A stretch of 64,000 nt of DNA from Glossina fuscipes (taxonomy: Eukaryota > Arthropoda > Insecta > Diptera > Glossinidae), in contig NW_023998414.1 of NCBI RefSeq assembly GCF_014805625.2, forward strand, positions 36,540,427 to 36,604,426, written 5' to 3'. Each line of letters opens with the position of its first letter. The first letter of the stretch is position 1. The notes under the pieces are model-generated. The model made no database searches. It was not told the origin of the DNA and saw only the letters and a program-made list of their open reading frames with translations. Shown here piece by piece: positions 37,521-49,437 of this stretch. The translations under genes and the position numbers were made by a program.

Positions 37521-39039
37521 AAATTTTTGCAACGCGTTTGAAATGCACACTTGTTCTTGCACAGGCTGCCGACCCTTATAATAATGAAAACGGATGAGTC
37601 TATCCCAAGTTCGACTAGGTGATATATAATGTATTCGCACAAATTGAATGCACCGTCCACTACACTACAACTGTCTAAGATCAAAAAAAAAAAAAAAAAA
37701 AAATGAATTCATGCATTCGCGAAAATTGTATGATTTCATCTGAGATTTTCGTACACGTGACTGCTTCGAAGTGCTTTTGAAACTTTAATTACTTAGTAAA
37801 GGAATGCTTGCTTAATAAATGTGGTCGAAGGAATTTCTACCGTTACACTTATAAACTTCTATGCGTGTATATGCGTGCGCGTGTGCCTGTGCCTGTGTAT
37901 GTGTATGTGTATGTGTATGCGTCTTCATTTATTGCTCTTTCTTACCACTTTACGATAAAAAAGTTGAATTAGTGTCTGTCTAGTAAGTTGTTTGCCTTAT
38001 AATATATTTTCATTACTATTTTACAAAAGTACTTTAAATTAATTAATATCTTACTCTCTTTACTCCGTTCATCTTTAGGAAAACTAATTTAGTTAAGGTT
38101 CAAGATACGGGTAGAAGACAAAAAAAGAAAAAAGAAAACGAAAAAAAAAAAGAAAAAGAAAAAACACGCTGATCGTTAATTTCAATTTTTTAACTTTTAA
38201 CCGACGAACGCAGCGCACGAATGCAAAAAAACGTAATAAAGTGACAAACTGATGTAAAAGTAAATAAACAAAAAAAAAAAAAAAAAAAGTAACCAAAGAG
38301 ATATATATATAAAAGACGAAACATTTGAAAGAGAGAAAGATTTTATGCGTCACTTTGAATTCATGTCATAAATTTATGCAAAGTTATAATGTTAAACCAA
38401 GCGTTGGCGATGGTTGCCACCATTAACCGACACTGCAGACATGCCGTGCCGGTCGTGCTCATAGCAATAGCGGTGATAGCGGTAAAATGTAAGAAGAAGA
38501 AAAAAGCGATGCAAGCAGCGAAACGTTTTGTGAATTGTTTAACCAACTACATCATTATTCATGGTAAACGATGATGCTGTCGTCGCACCTCACAATGTCA
38601 GCCAAGTTAATTTCAACCAGGACAACTTTAGAGTTTTCGTTTACAAAACTATGAAAAAAAAAAAGAAAAGAAGAATTATTACATAACACACATAAGTACA
38701 TGCGCATATAATTAAAGATTTTTTCCATTTTTCGTTTGCATACATTTTCAGAAAACTTCTTTCTACTGCAGACACTAACGTAATTGTATAAGATACAGAG
38801 TGAGAGAGAGAGAGATAGAGATAGAAAGTGGGAGAGAAATAGGTTAATTGAATAATTACATAGCTCTCTGATATTCATGTTAATATAATACGAGCAATAA
38901 CGCAAAGATTATACGCGTCCGCAGATGAAACTTTTGATACCGTCTTTATCTCTATGTATTTGTTACGCATACTCTAACTGTGTTAGATGACTTTGTGCAA
39001 CTATATACTATACTAGTTGCGCGAATGTTCATGCAGATC
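37521..39039. other. non-coding; simple sequence
   Basis: A tract at 37683-37703. TGTGTA-type tandem at about 37886-37920. A-rich run 38118-38166 and A tract 38270-38288. GA-rich run at 38801-38826. 38389-38574 is somewhat GC-richer and open on both strands; the 61-codon reverse frame looks signal-peptide-like but starts at TTG and is not called. Confidence 0.5.
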
Positions 39040-39350
39040 TAAGTAACATTCAAAATGACTTAAGGTACCGTTCGAATTAGCGAAACTTGCCTGTCCGTCC
39101 GTTGCGTGCGTTGGGCTTTCGTTTAGTTTTATTGTGTTCAACCTGCAGGTCGCAATTTTTGACATAATTTCTTCGCATTTAATACACACAAAATCCACAT
39201 GTTTTGGCTCAAGGGCAAGATCGCTTTCAGATCGGACCGGACATTTCGGTTACTTCCGTGATAATGTCTTATTTTGAAAAATTGTTAGATGAGTAACTGC
39301 AGGATCTTATAGGATATTTAGCGGTGGATCATGTCCTAGTATAATATTTT
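39040..39350 (+). mobile_element. Fam-B interspersed repeat, good copy
   Basis: Contains 'cttgcctgtccgtccg', 'ttgtgttcaacctgcaggtc', 'gcaatttttgaca', then 'catgttttggctcaagggca', a stretch matched near 57.13 kb ('gtgttttggcttaagtgcg'), and 'gatcggaccggacatttcgg'. Confidence 0.65.
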
Positions 39351-39688
39351 CACTTGTTTTTAATTATTAAATATCATCGCATTATAACAGTCATACGTTC
39401 AGAGATCACTAATGGCACCTACTTGAAAATCACATCTCGTTTTGGAAGAGCCTTCGCGGACACTTAAAATTTACACGAATAATTTAACTTGACGCATAAA
39501 AATGCGGCTATGCACATGTGAATTCTTCTTCCAAGAGTGGTTAAAATTATAATCTCTTCTTCTTGATATGAGGTAAAGTCATCAGCGTGAAATAGGCTCT
39601 TGTTAGAAGTGCGGTTGTCCATAGACGTGGAACATAAAAGTACGCTATAATATAGTACTGTGCCACAAAAATAACACCATCATTCAAT

Positions 39689-39896
39689 ATTACGGGAGAT
39701 GAGACTTGGATCTACGCATACCGGACACAACCGATCAATCGGACGAAGGAACAAGGTTGAAAAATTTGCCACAAAATTAATCAAAAATCACGACGATGTT
39801 AATCGTTTTCTTCGATAATCACAGTATTGTCCGCAGTATGAATTCCTTCCGTCGCGCCAAACTGATAACAAAGAATATGATTTGAGTGTTCGCAAG
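39689..39896 (+). pseudogene. mariner-type transposase fossil
   Basis: 'ITGDETWIYAY' (39689 on) is the conserved mariner segment around the first catalytic D. In a second frame 'TMLIVFFDNHSIV' (39793 on) matches the next conserved block. In the third frame 'YEFLPSRQTDNKEYDL' (39837 on) follows. All three reading frames are used in order, so the copy is inactive through frameshifts. Upstream and downstream transposase parts are not readable. Confidence 0.8.
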
Positions 39897-40189
39897 GCCC
39901 AAGGATGGACACTATTAAAAATGCTTCGGATCGTTCTATTTTTGCGATCTCGCCTTATTTTCATAGATTATTAAAAAAAAAAAAAAAATTTATTATAATT
40001 TTTAAATTTCAGATAAAAAAACAATTCGCTTAATTATGTTATTTCCACATTTTCAGTTGGTTGGTTCCACAAGGGCAATTTTTTGGCACTTCTTCTACAT
40101 AATCGGTCTTAATCAAACGGATTTTTTATGTGATAAAAAGTTCGAATTTATAGTAAATTAGTTCAGAAGAGTAAGTTGACAAAGAAATC

Positions 40190-40600
40190 CCAACCGAATT
40201 GGATTACATAGGTCTATTTTTTGGATAGCACTGCATATACGAAATGTGAAACCCGTATATGCCTAATTGTTGATGCTTTATGACGAAAATTCGTTCGTGA
40301 TAGTAATTTGACATAAAGATTAAGTGCTGCCAAATATAGACCACGTTGGCCTATTTTTTGGACCCAACTTTATATAAGATCTTTAATGAATAGTACGTCG
40401 TTCAGGGAAAGATTAAACAATTAAGCAAAAAAGCATTTGAATCACATAGATTTATTTCTTAGGCCCTCTTAGACCTATACAGAGGTGTTATCATGAAAAG
40501 CAAACCCTTATATGCAGAGAAGGTATAATTTCCAGTTTTCTATGACGGAAACTAAAATATAATAAAACTTGAAGCAAGCAAATTAAGTTTGCTAAATTTT
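40190..40600 (+). repeat. degenerate tandem-like repeats, about 115-200 bp
   Basis: Three diverged blocks share phrases. These are 'acataggtctattttttgga', 'atatagaccacgttggccta' + 'ttttttggacc', and 'acatagatttatttcttagg'. Two are followed by an 'aaacc(c)(g/t)tatatgc' phrase and a 'tatgacg(a/g)aaa' phrase. It lies downstream of a Fam-B head and may be its internal repeat region. No coding potential. Confidence 0.45.
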
Positions 40601-41082
40601 GATCAGGCCACACGATGTTTCGGGCATCCTCTAATATTCGGTCTTTCGTGGAAAGTTATTGCTTCTTTTTATTTACAAAAAATTTAAATCGGATTCTTTT
40701 ATATCTCTAGGAGATCTTTCTGTCTTTCTTTCATTCACTTCCAATAGTTGAAATCGATATGTGTTCTCTGATAGTGAATTTATTATCTATCACATATTTA
40801 TGTAGCTCTACTAAACTGATTGTCGTTTGAATGCATTACCCGATAGCAATCCTAAAACCGAAAGATCTTTCGTTCAATTTTTCGAAAATTGCAAAAACCT
40901 TATTGATTCGGTACAACGAGTTCATAATCGATAGCTGCCGAGTTAAGTTGGTATTGGGAGCCATTACCTGGCCACTGTTTAATAATTATTTAGGAATTAT
41001 GTCAAGTTTTAGGACAAAGTAAACGAATGCATTTTTTTCATTCTTCTTCTCTTTCAGTTCATTTTGAATCTAAAGATCGATG
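40601..41082. other. non-coding, nothing recognised
   Basis: Spacer between the degenerate repeats and the next Fam-A element; no gene signal. Confidence 0.45.
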
Positions 41083-41898
41083 TTTATACCCATTATCAGA
41101 GTACCCGCAAAGTATATATATTCTTGATTAGCATCAAATCCTAAATCGATTTAAGCATGTCCGTCTGTCCGTCTGAGTAATATCTGTTCTGTAAACATTC
41201 TCCTGGTCGCAGCGATGAAACAGTGCAAGTTCTTGCAGGCAGGTTAGTATTGAGAATGGGCCAAATCGGTCGAAAGACACGCCCACAACACCACGCAAAA
41301 TGAGAAGACCTCTGTTTTTTTTTACTTATTACTAATAAACTATAGCAAATAAATGTACAAAAATTTTAATGCTTATTCTATTCCGGGCGACGCTGGAGCA
41401 TTTGAGGACAAAAATGGAAAAAAATGATTACGCGCCATCCAGCATTATAGTGCATCAAAATTGAATTATTTTTTCAATACCTTTATAACGTGCAGAAACA
41501 AGGTTTAAAAACCCGATGAGGTATAGAAACTCTTGGCCAGTTTCATATCTTGAATGCACCTAAGCATGTCTGCCTGCTTGTGCATCCATTTATCTGTTTG
41601 CGTAACTTTGTGGTATTTGTGGTAAACATGCTATCAATAGCGAAAATGAAAATATCGCCTAAAAATTTGTAAAAAAATTTGGAATTGACCTAAAGTTTTG
41701 AAAGGACACGCTTCCAATGCTCAGATGCCTCTACGGCAAAGACTTTTATTTTGAAAATAGAAGAAATCAACTGCGCCCATTCCACATTATAGGGTAATAA
41801 GAATTTTGTTCTTTTACTTCCTTTGTCCTCTTTTTGGGCTAAACGATAATGGGTATAAAAGATTTGGTCCCGACCGAATTTAATTTTCTTACTTGTTT
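41083..41898 (+). mobile_element. Fam-A element, near-complete copy
   Basis: Head 'TTTATACCCATTATCAGAGT' with the usual next ~40 bases deleted. 'agtatatatattcttgatta', 'cgatttaagcatgtccgtct'. Module 2 contains 'gcacctaagcatgtctgcc'. The 3' end holds a perfect hairpin arm pair ('TTTGGTC/CCGACCGAA' with one mismatch) and the tail 'TTTTCTTACTTGTTT'. Confidence 0.85.
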
Positions 41899-43133
41899 CA
41901 ATGCTATTCGCGATGGGACCATGTGGACATAACATGATGACGGCATTCCGTAATAATTTTGATGTAATCATAATGTTTATCATTTCCAGGTGAATCATTA
42001 CTAAAATCAAATATGTGTTTGAAATATGTCGTGAAAGATGTAAACGAGATTGCGAAATGTATATGAATACGTAATATGTTTATCACACCCGCGTTCCCGA
42101 GTGCCAAACAGTCGAAGAATAGATAATATATCGTCCGATACCAGAAAAACAAAGGTAAAGGCGTAGGTAAAGGCCAAAGATAAACAACAATGAAAACAAG
42201 CATTGAACATCATCTCACGTTTCACGTTTCACGTCTCACGTCTCACCTCTCACGCCCGTCGCGAGCTCTAATAAATCGTTCGAAAACCACATGTCTTTTC
42301 TTATGATTTAACTAATATTCTAATGTTTTTTTCAGGCTTAAAGGGAAGAAAAAGGGAAGAACTCTTCGTCTTTTTTTCTTTCATATAATTAAATTCTATG
42401 TGAATTCTAAGCACATACACATTCACACATGGAAATATACGATCACCATACGTTCCATAAAATCTAATTTATGGTATCAAGTAACGAAGTAGGAAAACAT
42501 GTAGAAATAATCGTTTGGGAATTCATCTGGAAACAACGAAGCAAGCAAAGTGGTTTCTGAAAAGTTATACGAGGCCATATACGTACATACGTAGGTATGT
42601 ATGTGCTTTTTATATTATATTTTTTTTTTTATGTCAGCTTATCGCACATAGATTCTAGTTACATACACATGCACGTTTTTGATTGAAATTGTTATTAAAG
42701 TCAATGTTTTCCCCATTTCTCAAAACAAATTTCACTTATAAATTTATATAATTTCCTCTTTGTTGTTTTATTTTCTAATTTTTTCTCCCGATTTTTTTTT
42801 TTTTTTACTTTTATTTTTTCTTTTCCCTTTTTTTTTTTTTTTGCTTTACTTGTTTTAATTGCAAGCAAACTTTCAAACGCACACTATTCGTAAGAGTCAT
42901 ATCATACACATACACACACACACACACACACTCATCGAGGGGTAACTCAATTCTCAGAAGTACAACACCGACAATAGCAAACATCTAAAGCTACAAATAT
43001 CGTTTGGTAGATATATTGTTAAGCAACCGAAGAATACGGATATCCCTCAGCTGCTTACGTATGTCGAGGCCAGTAAGAGAAACAAGCGAAAGGAAGGCCA
43101 ATACAAGCATACAGATTATCGCAATATGCAGTC
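41899..43133. other. non-coding with simple repeats
   Basis: TCACGTY heptamer array at 42213-42254, T tracts at 42618-42630 and 42792-42845, (CA)n at 42912-42930. No gene was recognised. Confidence 0.5.
42213..42254. repeat. six-unit heptamer array (TCTCACG/TTTCACG)
   Basis: Six consecutive 7-bp units: TCTCACG, TTTCACG, TTTCACG, TCTCACG, TCTCACC, TCTCACG. A GC-rich 'cccgtcgcgagctc' follows. Confidence 0.9.
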
Positions 43134-44047
43134 TTTTTATACCCATCACCGAACGATGAGCGTTGTATTCATTCTGTCGAAACGTTTGTAACAACCAGAA
43201 GGAAGCGTCAGATATCCTACACAGTGTGTATGTTATTTATCAGCATTAAATTCTGATTCGATTTAAGCATGTCCATTTATCTATCTATCCATCTGACTAT
43301 CTGTCCGCCTGTGTAGGGTCAGTTGTAAACGTTCTCCTGGCCGTGATGATACAGTTATCCACTTAAAATTTGGCAGAAACATTGCCAATACTTGCGCGCA
43401 GATTAATATTGGGAACGGGCCAAATCGTATGAACAGCACACAGCCCACAGCATCACGTAAAATGAGAACGCCTTTGTTTTTCAAAAAAAATGAAAAATTC
43501 ATTTTTTGCTCATTACTCATAAATTATAGCAAATAAATATATAAAAATTTGAACGCATACTCAATGAACAATGCTGTAGCATTTGTGCACAAATATGGTA
43601 AAAATTGACCACGCCTATCCAATATTATAGTGTATCAAAATTGAATTATTATTTTTTCAACATCTTGACAACGCGCAGAAACATGCTTCAAAAACCCCAA
43701 AAAACTATACAAATTCTTGCCCAGTTGCCCTAAACATGTCCGCCTGCTCGTCCGTCCATCTGTCTATTTGCGTAACTTTGTGGTATTTGTGTTAAACATT
43801 CTCCCGTTCGCGAAAATGAAGATATCGTAAAAGAATTTGGAATTGACCTAAACTTTTCAAAGGACACGCCTACAATGCCCACATGCCTATACGACAAAAA
43901 CTTTTATTTCGAAAATAGAAGAAATCCATTGCCCCCGCTTCATATTATAGAAAAGGGAGAATTTTTTTTGTTTTACTTCTTTTTGTCTTTTCTTGGGATG
44001 GGTATAAAATGTTCGGTCCCGACCGAAATAAATTTTCTTACTTGTTT
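43134..44047 (+). mobile_element. Fam-A element, full-length reference copy
   Basis: The most complete copy (about 914 bp). Module 1: head 'TTTTTATACCCATCACCGAA', 'aaacgtttgtaacaacc', GTCC/ATCT block at 43269-43315, 'ccacgcctatccaatattat'. Module 2: 'tctatttgcgtaactttgtg', GTCC block at 43737-43765, a 'cgcccccgc..catattatag'-like end. 3' end: 'GGGTATAAAATGTTCGGTC', then 'CCGACCGAA', forming a stem TTCGGTC/GACCGAA with a 2-base loop, and 'TTTTCTTACTTGTTT'. The head and the pre-hairpin GGGTATAAAA are inverted repeats of each other, as in DINE-1. Confidence 0.88.
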
Positions 44048-45049
44048 TTGTTTTTTCTTTTTTTTTATTATTTGTTTGTCTTCTTTATTCGATTTAGCTG
44101 AGTTAAGTTTAGTTTTGAGTTAAGTTGGGCTACATAAAGAGTTATAAAAATCAACTGTTGCTTAAAAAGGTGAAACGATTTCATGCAAACAGCGGATGAG
44201 CAACCATGTAATACTGATTACTTGGGGATGATATGAGAGACTACAATGGAGACTATGGTAAACTCGATTGTGTGCATGTTTTACATTTAAATTTACCAAA
44301 AATTTCTCCATAGAAATTGTTGTTGTTTTGTGTAAAATAGAAAAAATGAATTTAAAAAAAAACAAAAAAACTTTTCAAAAATGGTAAAGAGAATCAAGAC
44401 TTGCTAATAACTAGCCTGCACAGAATATGAACTGAGTGTATTCGTACGAAAATTCCGGTATCTCGTTACTATTATTTTATAGATGAACTCGTATCTGAAA
44501 TCAAAATCTGTGATCTACTATGATTAAGTCGGCTATCGTTTCTCTACTGGACAGCTGAGTCAATATTCCGTGAAACTTTCATAAAGGAACCGCGCAGAGA
44601 AGGCGAGAAAAACATGTGCATTTATTAAAATAGGAAATTTTTTTGAAAAATATTTTTATTTATCTTTTGTTGAATAAATGAAAAGAATTTCAATATCAGT
44701 TAATTACATAAATTTATTAATTCAAAGTTAATTTGTACATAAATATTTTAGCCGATGTAAAGGAATGTTTTTCTCATAAATTCTGCTGTTAACGCGAGTA
44801 GGACAAGAGTTTTGTTTTATTGTTTATTTTAGATGGCTAATTGGAGAGAGCTTTTGCTGAGTGCAACATTATATGTAACGTAAAGAAAAGAAATAAGAGA
44901 TCGCCGGAGAAGGTTTCTAACATCCTTGAAAGCACCTTCAACTGCAATGCAATCATCATATTCATTAAATTGTTCTTCAAAGCAGACTGCATTTCATATA
45001 ATGGGCTTAGTGCAAAACTTGACTAATTTAATTCACACACACACAACAC
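44048..45049. other. non-coding, no gene seen
   Basis: T-rich sequence directly after the element tail. A short A tract at 44354-44370. No supported coding sequence. Confidence 0.45.
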
Positions 45050-45200
45050 GTTTTTAGATTTCTTTCATCGATTTTTTGCCTGTGCGATCGTATGGGATAT
45101 AAGTTGTCTTTCAAGTGAAACGAAAAACTGTACAAATACGGCCCATCTGTCTGTCCGACGTCTGTCCATGTACCTTTTTCTTTAGCCTGCAGGCCGCAGA
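45050..45200 (+). mobile_element. Fam-B-like fragment
   Basis: GTCT/GTCC block at 45150-45172 followed by 'gcctgcaggccgcagaaatt', matching the 'acctgcaggtcgcaattttt' block of Fam-B. It abuts a reverse-oriented Fam-A fragment. Confidence 0.45.
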
Positions 45201-45358
45201 AATTTGAAGTGAATGGCGTCATCGTCGCGGCCAGGAAAATGTTTACAACAAGCCGATGCCGATCAAGAATGCATATATATACTTTGTCGGTTCTCTAAAG
45301 CTTCCTTCTGCTGACAAGATGAATACACTTCTGATCCTCAGGTGATCGGTATAAAAAT
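45201..45358 (-). mobile_element. Fam-A 5'-end fragment, reverse orientation
   Basis: On the - strand it starts 'TTTTTATACCGATCACC' at 45358 and continues through 'tcttgatcggcatcgg' and 'tgttgtaaacattttcctgg'. The GTCC block normally between these is deleted. It ends near 45201. Confidence 0.7.
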
Positions 45359-48190
45359 GTGCGCTATCCTAGACGTTATTTTTGCTTCGAGTGCTTACAT
45401 TTAGTTACCGGCCTGGAAATATTTACTGATTTAGAACATTTTTGTAAATATCGTTTCTTTCATTAATAAAGACAAGAAAAACATCCTTAAAGGGAATAAA
45501 GGAAAAACCAATCAAGGGCACCGATTAGATATTTGTTTATTTTATTAACTTCTGTCGCTGGGTGAAGTCCTTCAAAGCGTGATACTTCGTGGCATCGTTT
45601 GTCGGAACATAAATTGCTTAACAATAATGTAAATATTTACAACCGAGACATGAAGTCGTATTCTCTGCAAATTTCTCTCTAAGTGCCAGACAATAAATTC
45701 CATAATTTTTTCTTTATCGAGAGCAAACTTATATTTGTATGAAAAGAACTAAATTATGCTTTTTTTTTTTTTCTTTTGCTCTTCAAGTAAGCGATAAAAA
45801 ATATATATTTGTTTCATATATTCATTCTACAGGCTATTCTACGGTTAAACGAATTTTGTGGATCATAAAACGCGACTCATCGAACTTGGAGGATAAATTA
45901 ATCTGCTGACTGCTGGATTATGGTTTTATTAAGGGACCAAGGTAAAGTGTGTAAAAGATGGATACACATTTTTTTTTCTATCTTTTTTCCTGTGATGCGT
46001 CTTGAAAGCTTGTTGCCAGTTGTTTTGTGCTTACAGCATCACCAGAAATTGCCATGTGGTCGTCAGCCAAAGAGGCTCAATTTCCGTTAATAAAAAAAAA
46101 AAAAAAATATTTATTTATATAATACGAAGCAGGATTTCTTAAGTATTTTCATTTACTGCGGGCTCGGAAGATTTTAGATCAGCACTCAAACATAAGGTTT
46201 TTCTCATTGGCAAGCCGGCCTTAGCGTTATATTTCAAAGCCTAATACTTGCAACAATTTCAACAAGCAATTGTTTCGTTATGTAGTGTAGCGTATTAAAA
46301 TGCAATTCTCAATCACTACGTAGTTCGAACTTAGCACCTGGGGGGGAGGGAGTTGCCCTATAAACTCTACGAATTACGAAAAAAATGTATTAGATATGTC
46401 GTAATGTTATGAACGCAAGATGATATCGTAAAATTTGTACGCTTTTGGTGGCTGAGTCATTTGATCTCCTGTGATACGTTCAGGGTTAAGGTAATTCATG
46501 CATTTACGCTAGCTAAGGGGTACATGAAATTCGCTTCGATAACTTTTTCCCCTTCGTTCCCCTCTGTGCTCGTCACGTGTAGTTGAAAGTCCATGAAAAC
46601 GAAAACAGTTGCGTGCAACGGAAATGCTATACTAAGTGCTTTATTAATTACTATGTGTTATCCGAAAACCATCAATGAAAGATTTATTTAATAAAAAGGT
46701 TCTAGAGACGTTCGGAAGGTTCGTTTATTCAAAGGCTTAACAGTAACATAACAAATGAAAGGGGTTCTCTTTTGCACTTTAATATATTTCTGTGCTTAAT
46801 AGTGCTTTTACCTTTAGTGTTATCATTCACTTTCGGAGATTAAGGATTTTTCAATATTGTTCTCATCTTCATTTCATTTCGTGTTGAAATGAATATACCA
46901 GGAAAAGATGGAAAAGTTGTTGTTTGGTTTAATAGAACGATTGCTATATTTAATGAAAAATCCATTAAGATTAATGCATTTTATCAAACAGATTTTAAAA
47001 GATTTTATTGATTTTGTCTTTGATATGCGACGCTGACAGATCAATAGAATATTTTATTGCCTTCTCATGGGAAGTAAGTAAAAGACTTTTCCAAATGTAA
47101 ATCGTTTTATACAAAGGCATTTAATAAGTCTCTGATCTAATGAATAGTAAAAATATATGCTCCAAGTGTTTCTTATTACAAATGCTTCTGTTCTCCCCTG
47201 ATGATAAATCTAAAATTTACGGTTGCCTTATCCTGATGAAAAATAATCATCATTATTGTATCAATTGCAAACATTTTCACTTTTCGGCTTTGCTTTGCCA
47301 AAAGAAACGTACGATTGTTTGCTTGTTACTTCATTTACTTTAATCGTGAAAGTACTATACATATATATATATAGTGAATATTGAAATTTTCCACATATAT
47401 TGTTATTGAAGTTTTTTTTTTTTTTAGGTGTTGAAGGGTATAATCAATTTAGGACCGTTTTTAGCCGCTATGTCTTCATAGTTTAACTTTATATTCAGGT
47501 AAAGGGTAAGTGAACTTTTCATTTAATTCAAGCGATTATCGAACTCATGATATAATTTACTTGATTCGCATTTAACATTTTTTGAAGAAAAATTTAACAT
47601 TCAACATAAGCTTCTAAGCTTAAAGTAAGAATATAGACGAATGAAGTCCACAAGGTAAGATTTTAGTGCTTTTTGCACTTAACCCGTCGCCAATTAGAAT
47701 GATAGGAAAATATTTTAAGCAAATTTCTTTCCTCCAAGCTAATACTTGTGGGCGTATATGGTATATAAAAAAAATGGATAGCCAAATCAATTTCATTATT
47801 CATATTTATCCGTATGAGTAGGCGAGTAGGTAAAAATGGCAATTACCCGGGCTCTGTGCAGTACTGCGAAATTCGGTCGTTGCTATAGTGAGCGCTCAGT
47901 TGGCGAAGGGATAACTCTTACCGATTGCGCATACAATCACTAGGCTACGTTTGTTTTCTTATCTATTATCTCTTAACTCTTATCTCTCTTATCGGTTGTT
48001 GATTTTCTGTTTTGGACCAGGACAGGTATATACTAAATATTTGGTAATGAATATCATCATAAAAAATGACGATTTTGTCTTTCTTCTTCTTTTTCTTCTT
48101 CTTTTTTTTTTTTAGAACATAAAACCCGTTTGGTGAAAGGAAAGCAGAAAATAATAACAGCAGTATAATATTTCCTAATGTTTTTTTTTT
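45359..48190. other. non-coding, no gene seen
   Basis: Ordinary AT-rich spacer. T tract 45761-45771, A tract 46091-46107, G9-containing 'ctgggggggaggg' at 46340-46352, T tract 47413-47425. Open frame 47140-47343 has several cysteines but no recognisable domain and starts without clear context. Confidence 0.45.
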
Positions 48191-48290
48191 NNNNNNNNNN
48201 NNNNNNNNNNNNNNNNNNNNNNNNNNNNNNNNNNNNNNNNNNNNNNNNNNNNNNNNNNNNNNNNNNNNNNNNNNNNNNNNNNNNNNNNNN
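48191..48290. other. assembly gap (100 N) inside a poly-T tract
   Basis: N run of exactly 100, flanked by T10 on the left and T-rich sequence to 48335 on the right. The true length is unknown; 100 N is a usual placeholder. Confidence 0.95.
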
Positions 48291-48300
48291 TTTTTTCTTT

Positions 48301-48335
<35 letters not shown>

Positions 48336-48338
<3 letters not shown>

Positions 48339-49393
48339 GTAATAAAGAAAAAAAATATCCAAACACTAGTTTATATATATCGTTCATTTTACAACTGCTT
48401 TAAATATACGCGTATAATATACGATCAATAATTATCATAATATCTTTTAAAAGAGGACAGACACTTATATCGTAATATGATGTAAGGTGGACTTTTTCAC
48501 TTGTTACGCGTTAATTGGTTTAAAGTAATCAAATTTAAATTTCATCAAATTTATTTATTTTGCATTTTTCTTCTTCTTTTTTTTCTCTCGTTTAATGAAT
48601 ACAAAGAAAGTACTCCTTGTATTTCGCTTTTGCCTGTTTTTGCTGGTATGAACGTCATAAAGGCTTTATGGTTTCATAGCTAAAAAAAGTGAAATGAAAA
48701 TTTCAAGTTATTATTACTTGCACTCTCTTCTTTCTAAATTTTTTATATTACAAAAGTTGTGTTGTTTTCATTAAAATTACTTAAATGAAAATAGGAAAAA
48801 ACGGAAGCAAACTTTTCGTATTTCATTTTATGATTTCTCAATCCCTCCTTTTTTTTTTTTTGTTGTTGTTTTTTTCTTTGCGAAGAAGAACAGTAAATGA
48901 GTGTTTTTTCAGATATTTACGAAACAAGATAAAGTCCACAGGATGTAAACAAATCGATTTATTTTCCTTGCACAACGTACGGAGTAATTGAAATAAAGAA
49001 AGCAAAAAAAAAAAAAAAAAAAAAAAATTATTTAAATCTTCTCTATTTCTATCGACAGACATACACACGTATGCATGTTTATATGTATGCATGTATGTAT
49101 GTATGCATATTTATGTAAGATAAGTCGATGCTAGGTCAATACGGCCGGATGTTGTTTCTTTATGCATTTTTAGTACACCAAATAGATGGTTTATTTGTTT
49201 GAAGCCTATTAATTAATTATTAATTAAATTTTAAAGCATTTCTCTTATATCCTCTTATATACTAACGTAAATAACAAATATGCTACATCTACATGCAATG
49301 ATAGCCCATACCCATTGGCAAGCAAAACTAATTTCAAAAACTAGGCCTAAATTTTGATAAAACAACAACTAATTAAGAGGTAAACATAGACAA

Positions 49394-49437
<44 letters not shown>

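Noticed and set aside
38361..38546. 61-codon reverse frame that looks like a secreted peptide
   Set aside because: Begins at TTG, lies in A/T-rich sequence (the phenylalanine run comes from an AAG/AAA tract), and nothing supports expression.
48057..48362. 101-codon reverse frame crossing the gap
   Set aside because: Made of poly-T/poly-A and N bases; not a gene.
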